From Streptomyces lilacinus (GTDB lineage: Bacteria; Actinomycetota; Actinomycetes; Streptomycetales; Streptomycetaceae), in contig KL569377.1 in assembly GCA_000715685.1 (NCBI GenBank), positions 51,856 to 72,851 of the forward strand: a stretch of DNA of 20,996 nucleotides. Reading direction: 5' to 3'. Position 1 is the first letter of the stretch, and each line of letters starts with the position of its first letter. Positions 1 through 7,926 of this stretch are shown one piece after another. The position numbers and the translations under genes were made by a program. The notes beneath the pieces are model-generated. The model was not told the origin of the DNA. It did no database searches and saw only the letters and a list, made by a program, of their open reading frames with translations.

Positions 1-18
1 GATGTGTATAAGAGACAG
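1..18 (+). other. Nextera/Tn5 mosaic-end adapter at contig edge (artefact)
   Basis: The first 18 bases read GATGTGTATAAGAGACAG, which is the 19-bp Tn5 mosaic end without its first A. This is the sequence left by Nextera-type library preparation. It marks an untrimmed sequencing adapter and therefore the physical end of an assembled contig, not a transposon in the genome. Any reading frame through it begins with the peptide MYKRQ, which is adapter-derived. Confidence 0.95.
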
Positions 19-346
19 GCCGACAACAGCGTGCTTGACGTCGGGTCCATGCTGATTGGCTCCTCGGCTCATGGGGACCGGCTCGAGGGGCCGGCTCGCC
101 GGGGCTTGCCCCACCGCTGGGTGCGCCGGCCCGTCCGGCACGCTGGCCGCACCCGTTGGAAGATCGCTCGATCCTCGCTTGGGCGGCAATCGGCCGTCGT
201 GCGGCCGGATTTCGTCCCCGATCAGCGCCTGCGTGACGTACAAGGACGGTTCGAGCGGCGTTCGAGCCGACGCCCGGACGCTGCCGCTCGTCTTCGTTGC
301 GGCGTGCGGCACCGGGTTGTGCGCTCCTGACGAAAGGGTTCACACG
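19..346. other. Upstream non-coding region of the aromatic PKS operon
   Basis: No convincing gene is visible in these 328 bases. The open frames have arginine-rich, low-complexity translations unlike any family I recognise, and one of them starts in the adapter. The stretch holds GC-rich hairpins, for example CCGGC-TC-GCCGG at 91-102 and GGGG-CTTG-CCCC at 101-112, which could end an upstream transcript. It also contains the SARP-type activator site at 251-268 and the possible -10 at 277-282. I see it as the promoter and leader region of the minimal PKS operon. Confidence 0.6.
251..282 (+). promoter_or_regulatory. Predicted SARP activator binding site and -10 element
   Basis: Two heptamers, TCGAGCG at 251-257 and TCGAGCC at 262-268, form a direct repeat with an 11-bp period (7 bp plus a 4-bp spacer). 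The repeat extends to GTTCGAGC twice. Exactly 8 bp separate the second heptamer from GACGCT at 277-282, which matches the A and the final T of a -10 hexamer. This layout is that described for SARP activators such as ActII-ORF4 and DnrI, which bind TCGAG-type heptamers spaced one helical turn apart just upstream of the -10. It lies about 120 bp before the KS-alpha start. No SARP gene is in the window, so the regulator would be encoded elsewhere. Confidence 0.65.
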
Positions 347-391
347 ATGATCGACTCAGCAGCCGCGAGGGTGACGGGCGGTGACCGATGA
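347..391 (+). other. Candidate 14-codon leader ORF overlapping KS-alpha start
   Basis: An ATG at 347 opens a 14-residue frame ([14 protein letters not shown]) preceded by a good Shine-Dalgarno sequence, GAAAGGG, with 8 bases before the ATG. Its TGA at 389-391 overlaps the KS-alpha ATG at 388-390. KS-alpha has only a weak ribosome site of its own, so translation of the small frame could couple ribosomes onto KS-alpha. I recognise no homologue. The alternative is that it is chance and that the GAAAGGG has no role. Confidence 0.3.
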
Positions 392-1656
392 CACGCCGAG
401 TGGTGATCACCGGCATCGGTGTACGCACTCCGGGGGGCAACGGCGTCAAGGCGTTCTGGGAACTGCTGACCTCGGGCCGCACCGCGACCCGCCGGATCAG
501 CCTCTTCGACCCGTCTCCCTATCGGTCGCAGGTGGCCGCGGAAGCGGACTTCGACCCGGTGCACGAAGGCCTGTCCCCCCGGGAGATCCGGCGCATGGAC
601 CGGGCGACGCAGTTCGCCGTGGTCTGCGCGCGGGACGCGATACGCGACAGCGGGCTCGAGTTCGAGGAGTTCGACCCGGCCCGTGTCGGGGTCAGCCTGG
701 GCAGCGCGGTGGCCGCCGCGACCAGCCTGGAGCAGGAGTACCTCGTGCTGTCCGACGGCGGCCGTGAGTGGCTCATGGACCACGGCAGCCTCTCCCCGCA
801 CATGTTCGACTACCTGGTGCCGAGCGTGATGCCGGCCGAGGTGGCCTGGACCGTCGCCGCCGAGGGGCCGGTGACCATGGTCTCCAACGGCTGCACCTCG
901 GGCATCGACTCGGTGGGGCACGCCGTCCAGCTGGTCCGCGAGGGCTCGGCGGACGTGATGCTCGCCGGCGCCTCGGACACCCCCATCACGCCGATCGTGG
1001 TGGCCTGCTTCGACGCGATCAAGGCGACCACCTCGCGCAACGACGACCCCGAGCACGCCTCGCGGCCGTTCGACAAGTCGCGCAACGGCTTCGTCCTCGC
1101 GGAGGGCGCGGCGATGTTCGTCCTCGAGGAGTACGAGCACGCGCGGCGCCGGGGCGCCCACGTCTACGCGGAGATCTCGGGCTACGCCACCCGCTGCAAC
1201 GCGTACCACATGACCGGCCTGAAGACCGACGGCCGCGAGATGGCGGAGGCCATCCGCACGGCCCTGGACGAGGCCCGCATCGACGGCACCGCCATCGACT
1301 ACATCAACGCCCACGGCTCGGGCACGAAGCAGAACGACCGTCACGAGACGGCCGCGTACAAGCGCAGCCTGGGCGAGCACGCCCGCCGGGCGCCGATCAG
1401 CTCCATCAAGTCGATGGTCGGGCACTCGCTCGGCGCCATCGGCTCGATCGAGATCGCCGCGTCCGCGCTGGCGATCGAGAACGGGGTGATCCCGCCGACG
1501 GCGAACCTCCACGAGCGCGATCCCGAGTGCGACCTCGACTACGTCCCGCTGACCGCCCGCGAGCAGCGGCTGGGCACGGTGCTCACCGTGGGCAGCGGCT
1601 TCGGCGGCTTCCAGAGCGCGATGATCCTCCGCGACGTGGCGAGCGTGACGACATGA
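388..1656 (+). CDS. Type II polyketide ketosynthase alpha subunit (KS-alpha)
   Basis: This is the condensing subunit of a minimal aromatic type II PKS. With the chain-length factor and ACP it builds a poly-beta-ketone chain from malonyl units. The 422-residue product closely resembles actinorhodin ActI-ORF1 as I recall it, including the N-terminal RRVVITG region and the [10 protein letters not shown]-terminus. The catalytic cysteine is Cys169 in SNGCTSG, and the two catalytic histidines are in NAHGSGT and VGHSLGA. The frame is closed just upstream (TGA at 382-384), which fixes the ATG start at 388. The stop overlaps the next gene's ATG (ATGA at 1653-1656), so the two subunits are probably translated in equal amounts. 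A SARP-type site lies upstream. Confidence 0.97.
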   Translation: MTRRVVITGIGVRTPGGNGVKAFWELLTSGRTATRRISLFDPSPYRSQVAAEADFDPVHEGLSPREIRRMDRATQFAVVCARDAIRDSGLEFEEFDPARVGVSLGSAVAAATSLEQEYLVLSDGGREWLMDHGSLSPHMFDYLVPSVMPAEVAWTVAAEGPVTMVSNGCTSGIDSVGHAVQLVREGSADVMLAGASDTPITPIVVACFDAIKATTSRNDDPEHASRPFDKSRNGFVLAEGAAMFVLEEYEHARRRGAHVYAEISGYATRCNAYHMTGLKTDGREMAEAIRTALDEARIDGTAIDYINAHGSGTKQNDRHETAAYKRSLGEHARRAPISSIKSMVGHSLGAIGSIEIAASALAIENGVIPPTANLHERDPECDLDYVPLTAREQRLGTVLTVGSGFGGFQSAMILRDVASVTT

Positions 1657-2897
1657 ACGAGACGGCAGACATGAGGACGTACGTCACCGGCATCGGCCTG
1701 CTGGCCCCCAACGGCCTGGGCCTGGAGCGCTACTGGGAGGCGACCCTCGAGGGCCGCACCGGCATCGACACGCTCTCCCGGTTCGACGTCTCGCGCTACC
1801 CCGTCCGGCTGGCCGGCGAGATCGACGGCTTCGACGCGGCCGAGCACCTGCCCAGCAGGCTGCTCCCGCAGACCGACGTCTCCACCCGCTACGCCCTGGT
1901 GGCGGCGGACTGGGCGCTGGCCGACGCCAAGATCGACCAGGACGCCTACACCGACTACGAGATGGGCGTGGTCACCTCCAACGCCTCCGGGGGCTTCGAG
2001 TTCACCCACCGGGAGTTCGACAAGCTCTGGACGAAGGGCCCGGAAACGGTCAGCGTCTACGAGTCCTTCGCCTGGTTCTACGCGGTCAACACCGGCCAGA
2101 TCTCCATCCGCCACAAGCTGCGCGGACCCAGCAGCGCCCTGGTCGCCGAGCAGGCGGGCGGCCTGGACGCCATCGGCCACGCGCGCCGGACCATCAAGCG
2201 GGGCACCCCCATGGTGGTCACCGGCGGCGTGGACTCGGCCCTCGACCCGTGGGGCTGGGTCTCGCAGATCTCCAGCGGCCGGCTGAGCACGGCCACCGAC
2301 CCGCACCGCGCCTACCTCCCCTTCGACACCCACGCCCGCGGCTACGTGCCCGGCGAGGGCGGGGCCATGCTGGTGCTCGAGGCGGCGCACGCGGCCCGGG
2401 CCCGTACCGCGCCGCGCATCCACGGCGAGATCGCCGGGTACGCGACCACCTTCGACCCGCCCGCCGGCTCCACCAGGCCGCCGGGCCTGCGCCGGGCGGC
2501 CGAACTGGCCCTCGCCGACGCGGGGGTGCGGCCCGCCGACGTCGACGTCGTCTTCGCCGACGCCTGCGGCGTGCCCGAGCTCGACCGCGCCGAGGCGCAG
2601 GCGATCAGCGCCGTGTTCGGCGAGCGCGGGGTGCCCGTGACGGCGCCCAAGGCCCTGACCGGCCGGCTCTACTCCGGCGGCGGCCCCGTCGACGTCGCCA
2701 CCGCCCTGCTGTCCATCCGCGACGGGGTCATCCCGCCGACGGGCGGCACGACGGAGGTCCCCGAGGACTACGGCATCGACCTCGTGCGCGCCGTGCCCCG
2801 GTCCGGCCCCGTCTCCACCGCCCTGGTCCTCGCCCGCGGCCGGTGGGGCTTCAACGCCGCCGTCGTCGTACGGGCGGTGCCCGAGGAGACCGCCTGA
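1653..2897 (+). CDS. Type II PKS chain-length factor (KS-beta)
   Basis: This is the heterodimer partner of KS-alpha, a decarboxylating and chain-length-determining KS homologue of 414 residues. The active-site cysteine is replaced by glutamine (Gln167, in VAEQAGG), the hallmark of this subunit. Counted from the internal Met at 1671, Phe109, Thr112 and Phe116 are all present. From memory these are the tunnel-gating residues of the actinorhodin factor, so I infer a C16 octaketide. The start at 1653 overlaps the KS-alpha stop. An alternative ATG at 1671 would match the ActI-ORF2 N-terminus more exactly. The gene is followed 52 bp later by the ACP gene. Confidence 0.96.
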   Translation: MNETADMRTYVTGIGLLAPNGLGLERYWEATLEGRTGIDTLSRFDVSRYPVRLAGEIDGFDAAEHLPSRLLPQTDVSTRYALVAADWALADAKIDQDAYTDYEMGVVTSNASGGFEFTHREFDKLWTKGPETVSVYESFAWFYAVNTGQISIRHKLRGPSSALVAEQAGGLDAIGHARRTIKRGTPMVVTGGVDSALDPWGWVSQISSGRLSTATDPHRAYLPFDTHARGYVPGEGGAMLVLEAAHAARARTAPRIHGEIAGYATTFDPPAGSTRPPGLRRAAELALADAGVRPADVDVVFADACGVPELDRAEAQAISAVFGERGVPVTAPKALTGRLYSGGGPVDVATALLSIRDGVIPPTGGTTEVPEDYGIDLVRAVPRSGPVSTALVLARGRWGFNAAVVVRAVPEETA

Positions 2898-2949
2898 GCC
2901 ACGAGCGCGTCCCCGAACGACCATCCCACCACCGAGGAGTTCCCATCCC

Positions 2950-3207
2950 ATGAGCAAGATGACCATCGACGACCTGCGCCGCATCCTGATCTCCTGCGCG
3001 GGCGAGAGCGAGGGCGACCGGCTCTCCGGCGACATCCTCGACGAGGAGTTCGAGCTGCTCGGCTACGACTCGCTGGCCCTGATGGAGACCGTCGCCGCCG
3101 TCGGCTCCGAGTTCGGCGTGCGGATCGAGGACGAGCAGATCGCCGACCTGCGCACCCCGCGCGACGTGCTCGACCTCGTCAACGACGCGATCGCCCAGCC
3201 CAACTGA
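2950..3207 (+). CDS. Acyl carrier protein of the type II PKS
   Basis: A discrete 85-residue acyl carrier protein that holds the growing polyketide on a phosphopantetheine arm. The attachment serine is Ser41 within GYDSLALME, the standard ACP signature. The following acidic helix (EFGVRIEDEQIADLRTP) is typical of the partner-docking surface. The start codon follows GAGGAG about ten bases upstream. It is the third gene of the canonical KS-alpha, KS-beta, ACP order. The usual next genes (ketoreductase, aromatase, cyclase) are not downstream; a flavin monooxygenase follows instead. Confidence 0.96.
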   Translation: MSKMTIDDLRRILISCAGESEGDRLSGDILDEEFELLGYDSLALMETVAAVGSEFGVRIEDEQIADLRTPRDVLDLVNDAIAQPN

Positions 3208-3269
3208 CCGCAGGCACGACGCCGCCGACGGGGCCGCCCGGCCACGTCGGAGAAGTGGAGGAAGGGCCC

Positions 3270-5156
3270 ATGACGGTCGGCAGGCCGATACGGCCGATAT
3301 CCGTCGACGACGACACGCTGCGCCGCCATCTGGCCCGCGCCGACGTCCCCGCACTGCTGATGACGATCGCCCACCTCACCGGCGACACCTCGCTGCTGCG
3401 GGACGACCTGCGGGCGCCGGGCTGGCTCTTCGCCCCGCAGGGCGGGCTCACCGAGGAGCAGCAGACCGAAGCCCGCGAGAGGGCCCTGCGCGTCCTCGCC
3501 CGGCTGCGCGACGAGAGCGCCGGCACGCTCCCGGCGCCCCCGGACGCCGCGCTGCTGCGCACGATCACGAGCTGGGCCATGGGCTCGGACACCGAGGACC
3601 TCGTGCCGCTGCTCGCCGAGGAACTCACGCTGCCCGAGCACGACCCCAAGGCGCCCGCCTGGCGGCTGGACGCCTGTCTGTGTATAAGAGACAGGCACCG
3701 GCTCGCGCAGGCCGGCGTGCCCTTCGTGATCTACGAGAAGAACCCCGAGGTCGGCGGCACCTGGTTCGAGAACACCTACCCCGGCTGCCGCACCGACGTC
3801 GCCAGCCACCTCTACAACTACTCCTTCGCGCCGCGCCACGACTGGCCCGACCACTTCTGCTCCCACGAGGTGGTCCTCGACTACCTGCGGGACTTCGCCA
3901 AGGACTCCGGCGTCCTCGACCGGATCCGCTTCGGCACCGAGGTCCGGGAGATGCGCTGGGACGAGGCACGGCTGTGCTGGCAGCTGACCCTGCACGGCCC
4001 CGACGGCGAGCGCACGGTCGCCCACCACGCCGTCATCAGCGCCGTCGGCCAGCTCAACCGGCCCCGGCTGCCCGACGTCCCCGGCATCGGGGACTTCGCC
4101 GGGGCCGCGTTCCACTCCGCCGCCTGGGACCACACCGTCGACCTGACCGGCAAGCGCGTCGCCGTCGTCGGGACCGGGGCCAGCGCCTACCAGATCATCC
4201 CCGAGATCGCCGGAACGGCGGCCCAGGTCACCGTCTTCCAGCGCAACCCCCCGTGGCTGCGGCCCACCCCGCACTACCGCGACGCCGTGCCCGCCTCCAC
4301 CCAGTGGCTCTTCGAGCACGTGCCCTACTACTCCCAGTGGTACCGCTTCTGGCTCTTCGCCCCCGGACTGCGCGGCACCCTCGAGGGCTGGATCGTCGAC
4401 CCCGACTACCCGCCCACCGAGCGCGCCGTCTCGGCGCTCAACGAGCAGCTGCGCGAGACCCTGCAGCGGGCCATGGAGGCCCAGCTCACCGACGCCCCAC
4501 ACCTGCGCGAGCACGCCATCCCCTCGTACCCCGTCGGCGCCAAGCGGGTGCTGCGCGACGACGGCCGCTGGTTCGCCACCCTCAAACGGGACGACGTCCG
4601 GCTGGTGACGGACCCCGTCGAGCGGGTGACCGCCGGCGGAATCGTCGCCGGCGGCGAGGAGATCGAGGCCGACGTCGTCGTCTGGGCCACCGGATTCGAG
4701 GCCTCCCGCTTCCTGGCCCCCATGAAGGTGACCGGCCGCGACGGCGTGGACCTCCACGACCGGTGGAACGGCGTGCCGCAGGCCTACCTGGGCATCACCG
4801 TGCCCCACTTCCCGAACCTCTTCTGCATGTACGGCCCGAACACCAACCTCGTCGGCCACGGCGGCAGCATCGTGTACTTCTCCGAATGCGCCGCGACGTA
4901 CATCCTTGAGGCGATCCGGTCCCTGCTCGCGAGCGGCGGTCGCGCGCTGGAGGTCCGCGAGGAGGTGCACAAGGAGTACAACGCCTGGGTCGACCGCGGC
5001 AGCGCGCTGCGCGCGTGGGGCTGGACGCGGGTGAGCGGCTGGTACAACGAGGGCGGCCGCCCCGCGACCAACTGGCCCTACACCGCGGGCGAGTACTGGC
5101 GCCGCACGCGGACGATCGAACCGGCCGAGTACGACACGTACGGAAATCGAGGATGA
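3270..5156 (+). CDS. HAPMO-like Baeyer-Villiger flavin monooxygenase, corrupted by adapter junction
   Basis: This is a type I Baeyer-Villiger monooxygenase of the 4-hydroxyacetophenone monooxygenase group, which has an extra N-terminal domain (about residues 1-130 here). It would insert oxygen into a ketone, or hydroxylate, using FAD and NADPH. Evidence includes GGTWFENTYPGC, the family fingerprint FAGAAFHSAAWD at about residue 275, and a second nucleotide motif VVGTGASA at about residue 298. The first Rossmann motif (GxGxxG, FAD binding) is absent. In its place residues 136-142 are encoded by Tn5 adapter bases at 3674-3694, and the frame stays open by chance. About 15-25 family residues before HRLAQAGVPF appear lost. 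The ATG at 3270 follows GGAGGAAGGG; an in-frame GTG at 3255 is less likely. The protein as written should not be taken as real. Confidence 0.85.
   Translation: MTVGRPIRPISVDDDTLRRHLARADVPALLMTIAHLTGDTSLLRDDLRAPGWLFAPQGGLTEEQQTEARERALRVLARLRDESAGTLPAPPDAALLRTITSWAMGSDTEDLVPLLAEELTLPEHDPKAPAWRLDACLCIRDRHRLAQAGVPFVIYEKNPEVGGTWFENTYPGCRTDVASHLYNYSFAPRHDWPDHFCSHEVVLDYLRDFAKDSGVLDRIRFGTEVREMRWDEARLCWQLTLHGPDGERTVAHHAVISAVGQLNRPRLPDVPGIGDFAGAAFHSAAWDHTVDLTGKRVAVVGTGASAYQIIPEIAGTAAQVTVFQRNPPWLRPTPHYRDAVPASTQWLFEHVPYYSQWYRFWLFAPGLRGTLEGWIVDPDYPPTERAVSALNEQLRETLQRAMEAQLTDAPHLREHAIPSYPVGAKRVLRDDGRWFATLKRDDVRLVTDPVERVTAGGIVAGGEEIEADVVVWATGFEASRFLAPMKVTGRDGVDLHDRWNGVPQAYLGITVPHFPNLFCMYGPNTNLVGHGGSIVYFSECAATYILEAIRSLLASGGRALEVREEVHKEYNAWVDRGSALRAWGWTRVSGWYNEGGRPATNWPYTAGEYWRRTRTIEPAEYDTYGNRG
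3674..3694 (+). other. Internal Nextera adapter junction (assembly artefact)
   Basis: The sequence is CTGTCT joined to GTGTATAAGAGACAG. The first six bases are the start of the reverse-complemented Tn5 mosaic end, and the last fifteen are the end of the forward mosaic end, so two adapter fragments meet head to head. It lies exactly where the monooxygenase should encode its FAD-binding GxGxxG motif. This indicates a bad join with lost genomic sequence. Protein similarity on both sides to one family suggests a local gap rather than a join between distant loci, but that is inference. Confidence 0.93.
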
Positions 5157-5162
5157 CCACCC

Positions 5163-6320
5163 ATGCATGAAGTCAGCGCTTCGCTGTCCACGGCCGCCCG
5201 GCAGGTCGCCGAGGTCGCCTCCGGGCTCAGCGTCGACATGGAGGCCGAGCGGCGGCTGAGCCCGGACGTGGTCAAGGCCATGGCCGAGGCCGGGTTCATG
5301 AGGCACTTCGTCCCCGCCCGGTTCGGGGGCCGCGCCGGCACCTGGCGGGACCTGCTGGACGCCGTGACCGTCGTCGGGGAGAAGTGCGCCGCGTCCGCCT
5401 GGTGCACCTCGCTGTTCGCCAGCTCGCCGCGCTTCGTCCGGTTCTTCTCCGAGGACGCGCAGCGGGAGATCTGGCAGGACGGGCCGGACGCCGTGGTCGT
5501 CCCCTCGGTCATCCCCTTCGGGGAGGCCGTCGTCGAGGGGGACGGCCTGGTGGTGACCGGGCGGTGGCCGTACATGAGCGGCATCGAGTTCGCCGACTGG
5601 GTCATCGTCTGCCCCAAGGTGCGGCGGGACGGCGGCGAGCCGGAGCTGGTGCTGGTGGCGATACCGCGCTCCGAATTAGGCGTCGAGGACACCTGGTTCA
5701 GCGTCGGCATGCAGGCGACCGGCAGCAACACCGTCGTCGCCGACGGCGTCTTCGTCCCCGCCCACAGAATCGGCGACCGCGCCGCGGTCTTCGGCGGCCG
5801 CCCCGGCGACCCCTCGGCCGAACCGCCCGTGCCCGGCCTCGCGCCGCTGCCCGCCGTCAACGGCCTGACCTTCGTCGCCCCCGCGCTCGGCGCGGCCCGC
5901 GGCGCCCTCGACCTGCTGGGCGGCTACCTCGGCAAGAAGATCCGCAACGCGCCCGCCCTGCCCGGCATGCCCGGCGTGGACGGCAACCGGGCCACCTACG
6001 AGAGCGTGCTGGCGCGCTCCGCCGCCGAGATCGACAGCGTGGGGCTGCTGCTCCGGCGGATCGCCGACCTGGCCGACAGCGGGCAGCCGATCACCCCCGC
6101 GGACATCGTCCGCAACGCCCGCGACAGCGCGTACGGCATCGACGTCCTGGTCACCGCCGCCAACCGGATCTTCCGCGCCGCCGGCACCGGCGGCCAGGCC
6201 GCGGGCGGACCCCTGCAGCGCCACTGGCGCGACATCAACTCGATCGCCACCCATCAGGCCCTGCAGTTCGAGCCGACCGCGCGCAACTACGCCCGGGCGC
6301 TCTTCGCCGCCGACCGGTGA
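5163..6320 (+). CDS. ActVA-ORF5-like FMN-dependent monooxygenase (acyl-CoA dehydrogenase fold)
   Basis: A 385-residue member of the two-component flavin monooxygenases with an acyl-CoA dehydrogenase fold, the group that includes ActVA-ORF5 of actinorhodin and HsaA. Such enzymes hydroxylate aromatic rings using reduced flavin from a separate reductase. The N-terminal [20 protein letters not shown] region, the FGGRAGT segment, a central SGRWPY-like motif (TGRWPYMSG), and the C-terminal [18 protein letters not shown] helix support the call. No flavin reductase gene is in the window. It starts 6 bp after the monooxygenase stop. Codon 172 (5676-5678) is TTA, the only in-frame TTA I found here, which would make translation depend on the bldA tRNA in Streptomyces. 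Confidence 0.85.
   Translation: MHEVSASLSTAARQVAEVASGLSVDMEAERRLSPDVVKAMAEAGFMRHFVPARFGGRAGTWRDLLDAVTVVGEKCAASAWCTSLFASSPRFVRFFSEDAQREIWQDGPDAVVVPSVIPFGEAVVEGDGLVVTGRWPYMSGIEFADWVIVCPKVRRDGGEPELVLVAIPRSELGVEDTWFSVGMQATGSNTVVADGVFVPAHRIGDRAAVFGGRPGDPSAEPPVPGLAPLPAVNGLTFVAPALGAARGALDLLGGYLGKKIRNAPALPGMPGVDGNRATYESVLARSAAEIDSVGLLLRRIADLADSGQPITPADIVRNARDSAYGIDVLVTAANRIFRAAGTGGQAAGGPLQRHWRDINSIATHQALQFEPTARNYARALFAADR
5676..5678 (+). promoter_or_regulatory. TTA leucine codon (bldA-type control point)
   Basis: This is an in-frame TTA at codon 172 of the ActVA-ORF5-like gene, in the context PRSE-L-GVED. In Streptomyces the TTA-reading tRNA is made by bldA, largely late in growth, and TTA codons cluster in regulatory and secondary-metabolite genes. 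A scan of the other called genes on both strands found no other in-frame TTA. Confidence 0.7.
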
Positions 6321-6363
6321 ACCGAACCCTCGCCGGCCCCGCCCACCACCCAAGGAGCACACC

Positions 6364-7389
6364 GTGAGCCACCCCCAGCCGTCCCCGGACCGCATCCTGC
6401 AGATCGGGCTGGGCTTCGAGGCGTCGAAGACCTTGCTCAGCGCCGTCGAGACCGGCGTGTTCACCGAGCTGGCCAAGGGCCCCGCCGACGCCGCGACCCT
6501 GCGCGAGCGGCTGGGCCTCCACGAGCGCGCCGCCCGGGACTTCTTCGACGCCCTGGTGGCCCTGGGCCTGCTGCACCGGGACGGCGGCGTCTACCGCAAC
6601 ACCGAGGAGACCGACGCGTTCCTGGACCGGGCCAAGCCGGCCTACGGGCACGTGGGCAGCCTGCTGGAGATGGCCAACTCACGGCTGTTCGGCATCTGGA
6701 ACCACCTCACCGAGGTGCTGCGCACCGGGCTGCCGAAGGACGAGTCCGCCGACGGCGACCAGGACACGTACGAGGCGCTGTACGCCGACCCGGCCCGGCT
6801 CAAGCAGTTCCTCGCGTCGATGACCGGCATCAGCCACGCCGCCAACTGCCGCATAGCGCGGCAGGTGCCGTGGGCGGACTACAAGACGGTGGCCGACATG
6901 GGCACCGCCCAGGGCGACCTCGCCGTGCAGATCCTGCTGGCCAACCCGCACCTGACCGGCGTCGGCTTCGACCTCCCGGCGAGCGCCCCCGTCTTCGAGG
7001 AGTACGTGGCGGAGCACGACCTCGGCCGGCGGCTGAGCTTCCTCGGCGGCGACTTCTTCGCCGACGCCTTCCCGCCGGCCGACGTCTTCACCTTCGGCCA
7101 CATCCTGCACAACTGGGACCTGGAGAAGAAGAAGCTGCTGCTGCGCAAGGCGTGGGAGGCGCTCCCCCCGGGCGGCGCGGTGATCGTCTACGACACGCTC
7201 ATCGACGACGACCGGTCGGAGAACGCCTTCGCCCTGATGATGAGCCTGACCATGCGCGCCGTCACCGACGGCGGCTTCGGCTACACGGAGGCCGAGTGCA
7301 CCGCCTGGATGAAGGAGGCGGGCTTCGGGCGGGTGTGGAGCGAGCACCTCACCGGCCCGGACTCGATGGTGGTGGGCATCAAGGAATGA
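6364..7389 (+). CDS. SAM-dependent O-methyltransferase (caffeate OMT/DnrK type)
   Basis: A 341-residue class I methyltransferase with the dimerisation domain typical of plant-like small-molecule O-methyltransferases, also common in aromatic polyketide clusters (DnrK, TcmO and similar). Residues 1-100 form the winged-helix dimerisation part. The SAM-binding motif is [10 protein letters not shown] at about 178-187, and FGHILHNWD at 244-252 carries the probable catalytic histidine (His249). It probably methylates a phenol of the aglycone; sugar methylation is better assigned to the MycE- and MycF-type enzymes elsewhere in the window. The GTG start follows AAGGAG. It lies 43 bp after the flavin monooxygenase in the same direction. 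Confidence 0.88.
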   Translation: MSHPQPSPDRILQIGLGFEASKTLLSAVETGVFTELAKGPADAATLRERLGLHERAARDFFDALVALGLLHRDGGVYRNTEETDAFLDRAKPAYGHVGSLLEMANSRLFGIWNHLTEVLRTGLPKDESADGDQDTYEALYADPARLKQFLASMTGISHAANCRIARQVPWADYKTVADMGTAQGDLAVQILLANPHLTGVGFDLPASAPVFEEYVAEHDLGRRLSFLGGDFFADAFPPADVFTFGHILHNWDLEKKKLLLRKAWEALPPGGAVIVYDTLIDDDRSENAFALMMSLTMRAVTDGGFGYTEAECTAWMKEAGFGRVWSEHLTGPDSMVVGIKE

Positions 7390-7406
7390 CCGGGACCGTC
7401 GCATCT

Positions 7407-7465
7407 CCCGTCACCGGGACGGGTAGGCACCCCGGGTTGATCACATCGCGGGCCGCCGGGCGGCC
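7407..7465. repeat. Two perfect dyads in the O-methyltransferase/SnoaL spacer
   Basis: The 111-bp spacer holds CCCGTC-ACCGG-GACGGG at 7407-7423 and GGCCGCC-G-GGCGGCC at 7451-7465. Both are perfect inverted repeats. They could form RNA hairpins (attenuation or mRNA processing) or be protein sites. In very GC-rich DNA such dyads also arise by chance. Confidence 0.35.
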
Positions 7466-7500
7466 GTGCGGGGACGAACTGACTGAAGGAGTACGGCACT

Positions 7501-7926
7501 ATGCGGTCTGACGCCGGATCGGGCGAGGCGCGCGAGACGTCCACCAAGGCGAACAAGGAGCTCGTCCTCGAGTTCATCCGGGCCTTCTACAACGACAAGG
7601 ACTTCGACCGGGCCGAAGAGCTGCTCACGGAGGACTTCGCCAATCACCACCCCGGCGTCGGCGTGGGCCGCGACCGGACGATATCCACGTTCCGCGAGCA
7701 GGCGGCCGAGCCGTTCCCCGCCTTCTCCCTCACGGTCCGGCGGATCGTGGCCGAGGGCGACTACGTGTGGACGCACAGCCTGGTCAGGGTCATGCCCGAG
7801 GCCGCGGGCGCGGTCGTCGTGGACATCTGGCGCGTCCGGGACGGGCTGCTGGCCGAGAAGTGGGACGTGGCCCAGGGCGTGCCCGAGGGCAGCAGCGCCG
7901 ACGAGATGATGTCGGACCACCGATGA
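7501..7926 (+). CDS. SnoaL-like (NTF2-fold) polyketide cyclase/hydratase-like protein
   Basis: A 141-residue protein of the SnoaL/NTF2-like superfamily. Family members in aromatic polyketide pathways close rings by aldol condensation (SnoaL, AknH) or act as cofactor-free hydroxylases (SnoaL2, AclR). Visible family features are the N-terminal helix LVLEFIRAFYNDKDFDRAEELL, the FANHHPGVGVGRD segment, and the WRVRDGLLAEKWDVAQ strand-turn near the C-terminus. The exact reaction cannot be read from the sequence. The ATG start follows GAAGGAG at 9 bases. Its TGA overlaps the next gene's ATG (ATGA at 7923-7926). Confidence 0.8.
   Translation: MRSDAGSGEARETSTKANKELVLEFIRAFYNDKDFDRAEELLTEDFANHHPGVGVGRDRTISTFREQAAEPFPAFSLTVRRIVAEGDYVWTHSLVRVMPEAAGAVVVDIWRVRDGLLAEKWDVAQGVPEGSSADEMMSDHR

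Noticed and set aside
1..18. A Tn5-like transposon end or mobile element at the left edge
   Set aside because: Only the 18-19 bp mosaic end used in library kits is present, with no transposase, inside end or target duplication, and a scrambled copy recurs at 3674. Adapter contamination explains both.
56..391. An upstream 111-codon gene ending at the KS-alpha start
   Set aside because: The translation is low-complexity with no recognisable fold. Only its last 14 codons, after a good ribosome site, are worth keeping as a candidate leader.
340..1512. Long antisense open frames across KS-alpha, and similar ones across other genes
   Set aside because: They mirror the third-position G/C bias of the real genes, have Arg/Gly/Val-rich translations, and overlap genes with clear family motifs.
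3680..4909. A 409-codon frame overlapping the monooxygenase
   Set aside because: It starts within adapter sequence (MYKRQ), is rich in Arg/Pro, and is an out-of-frame shadow of the monooxygenase.
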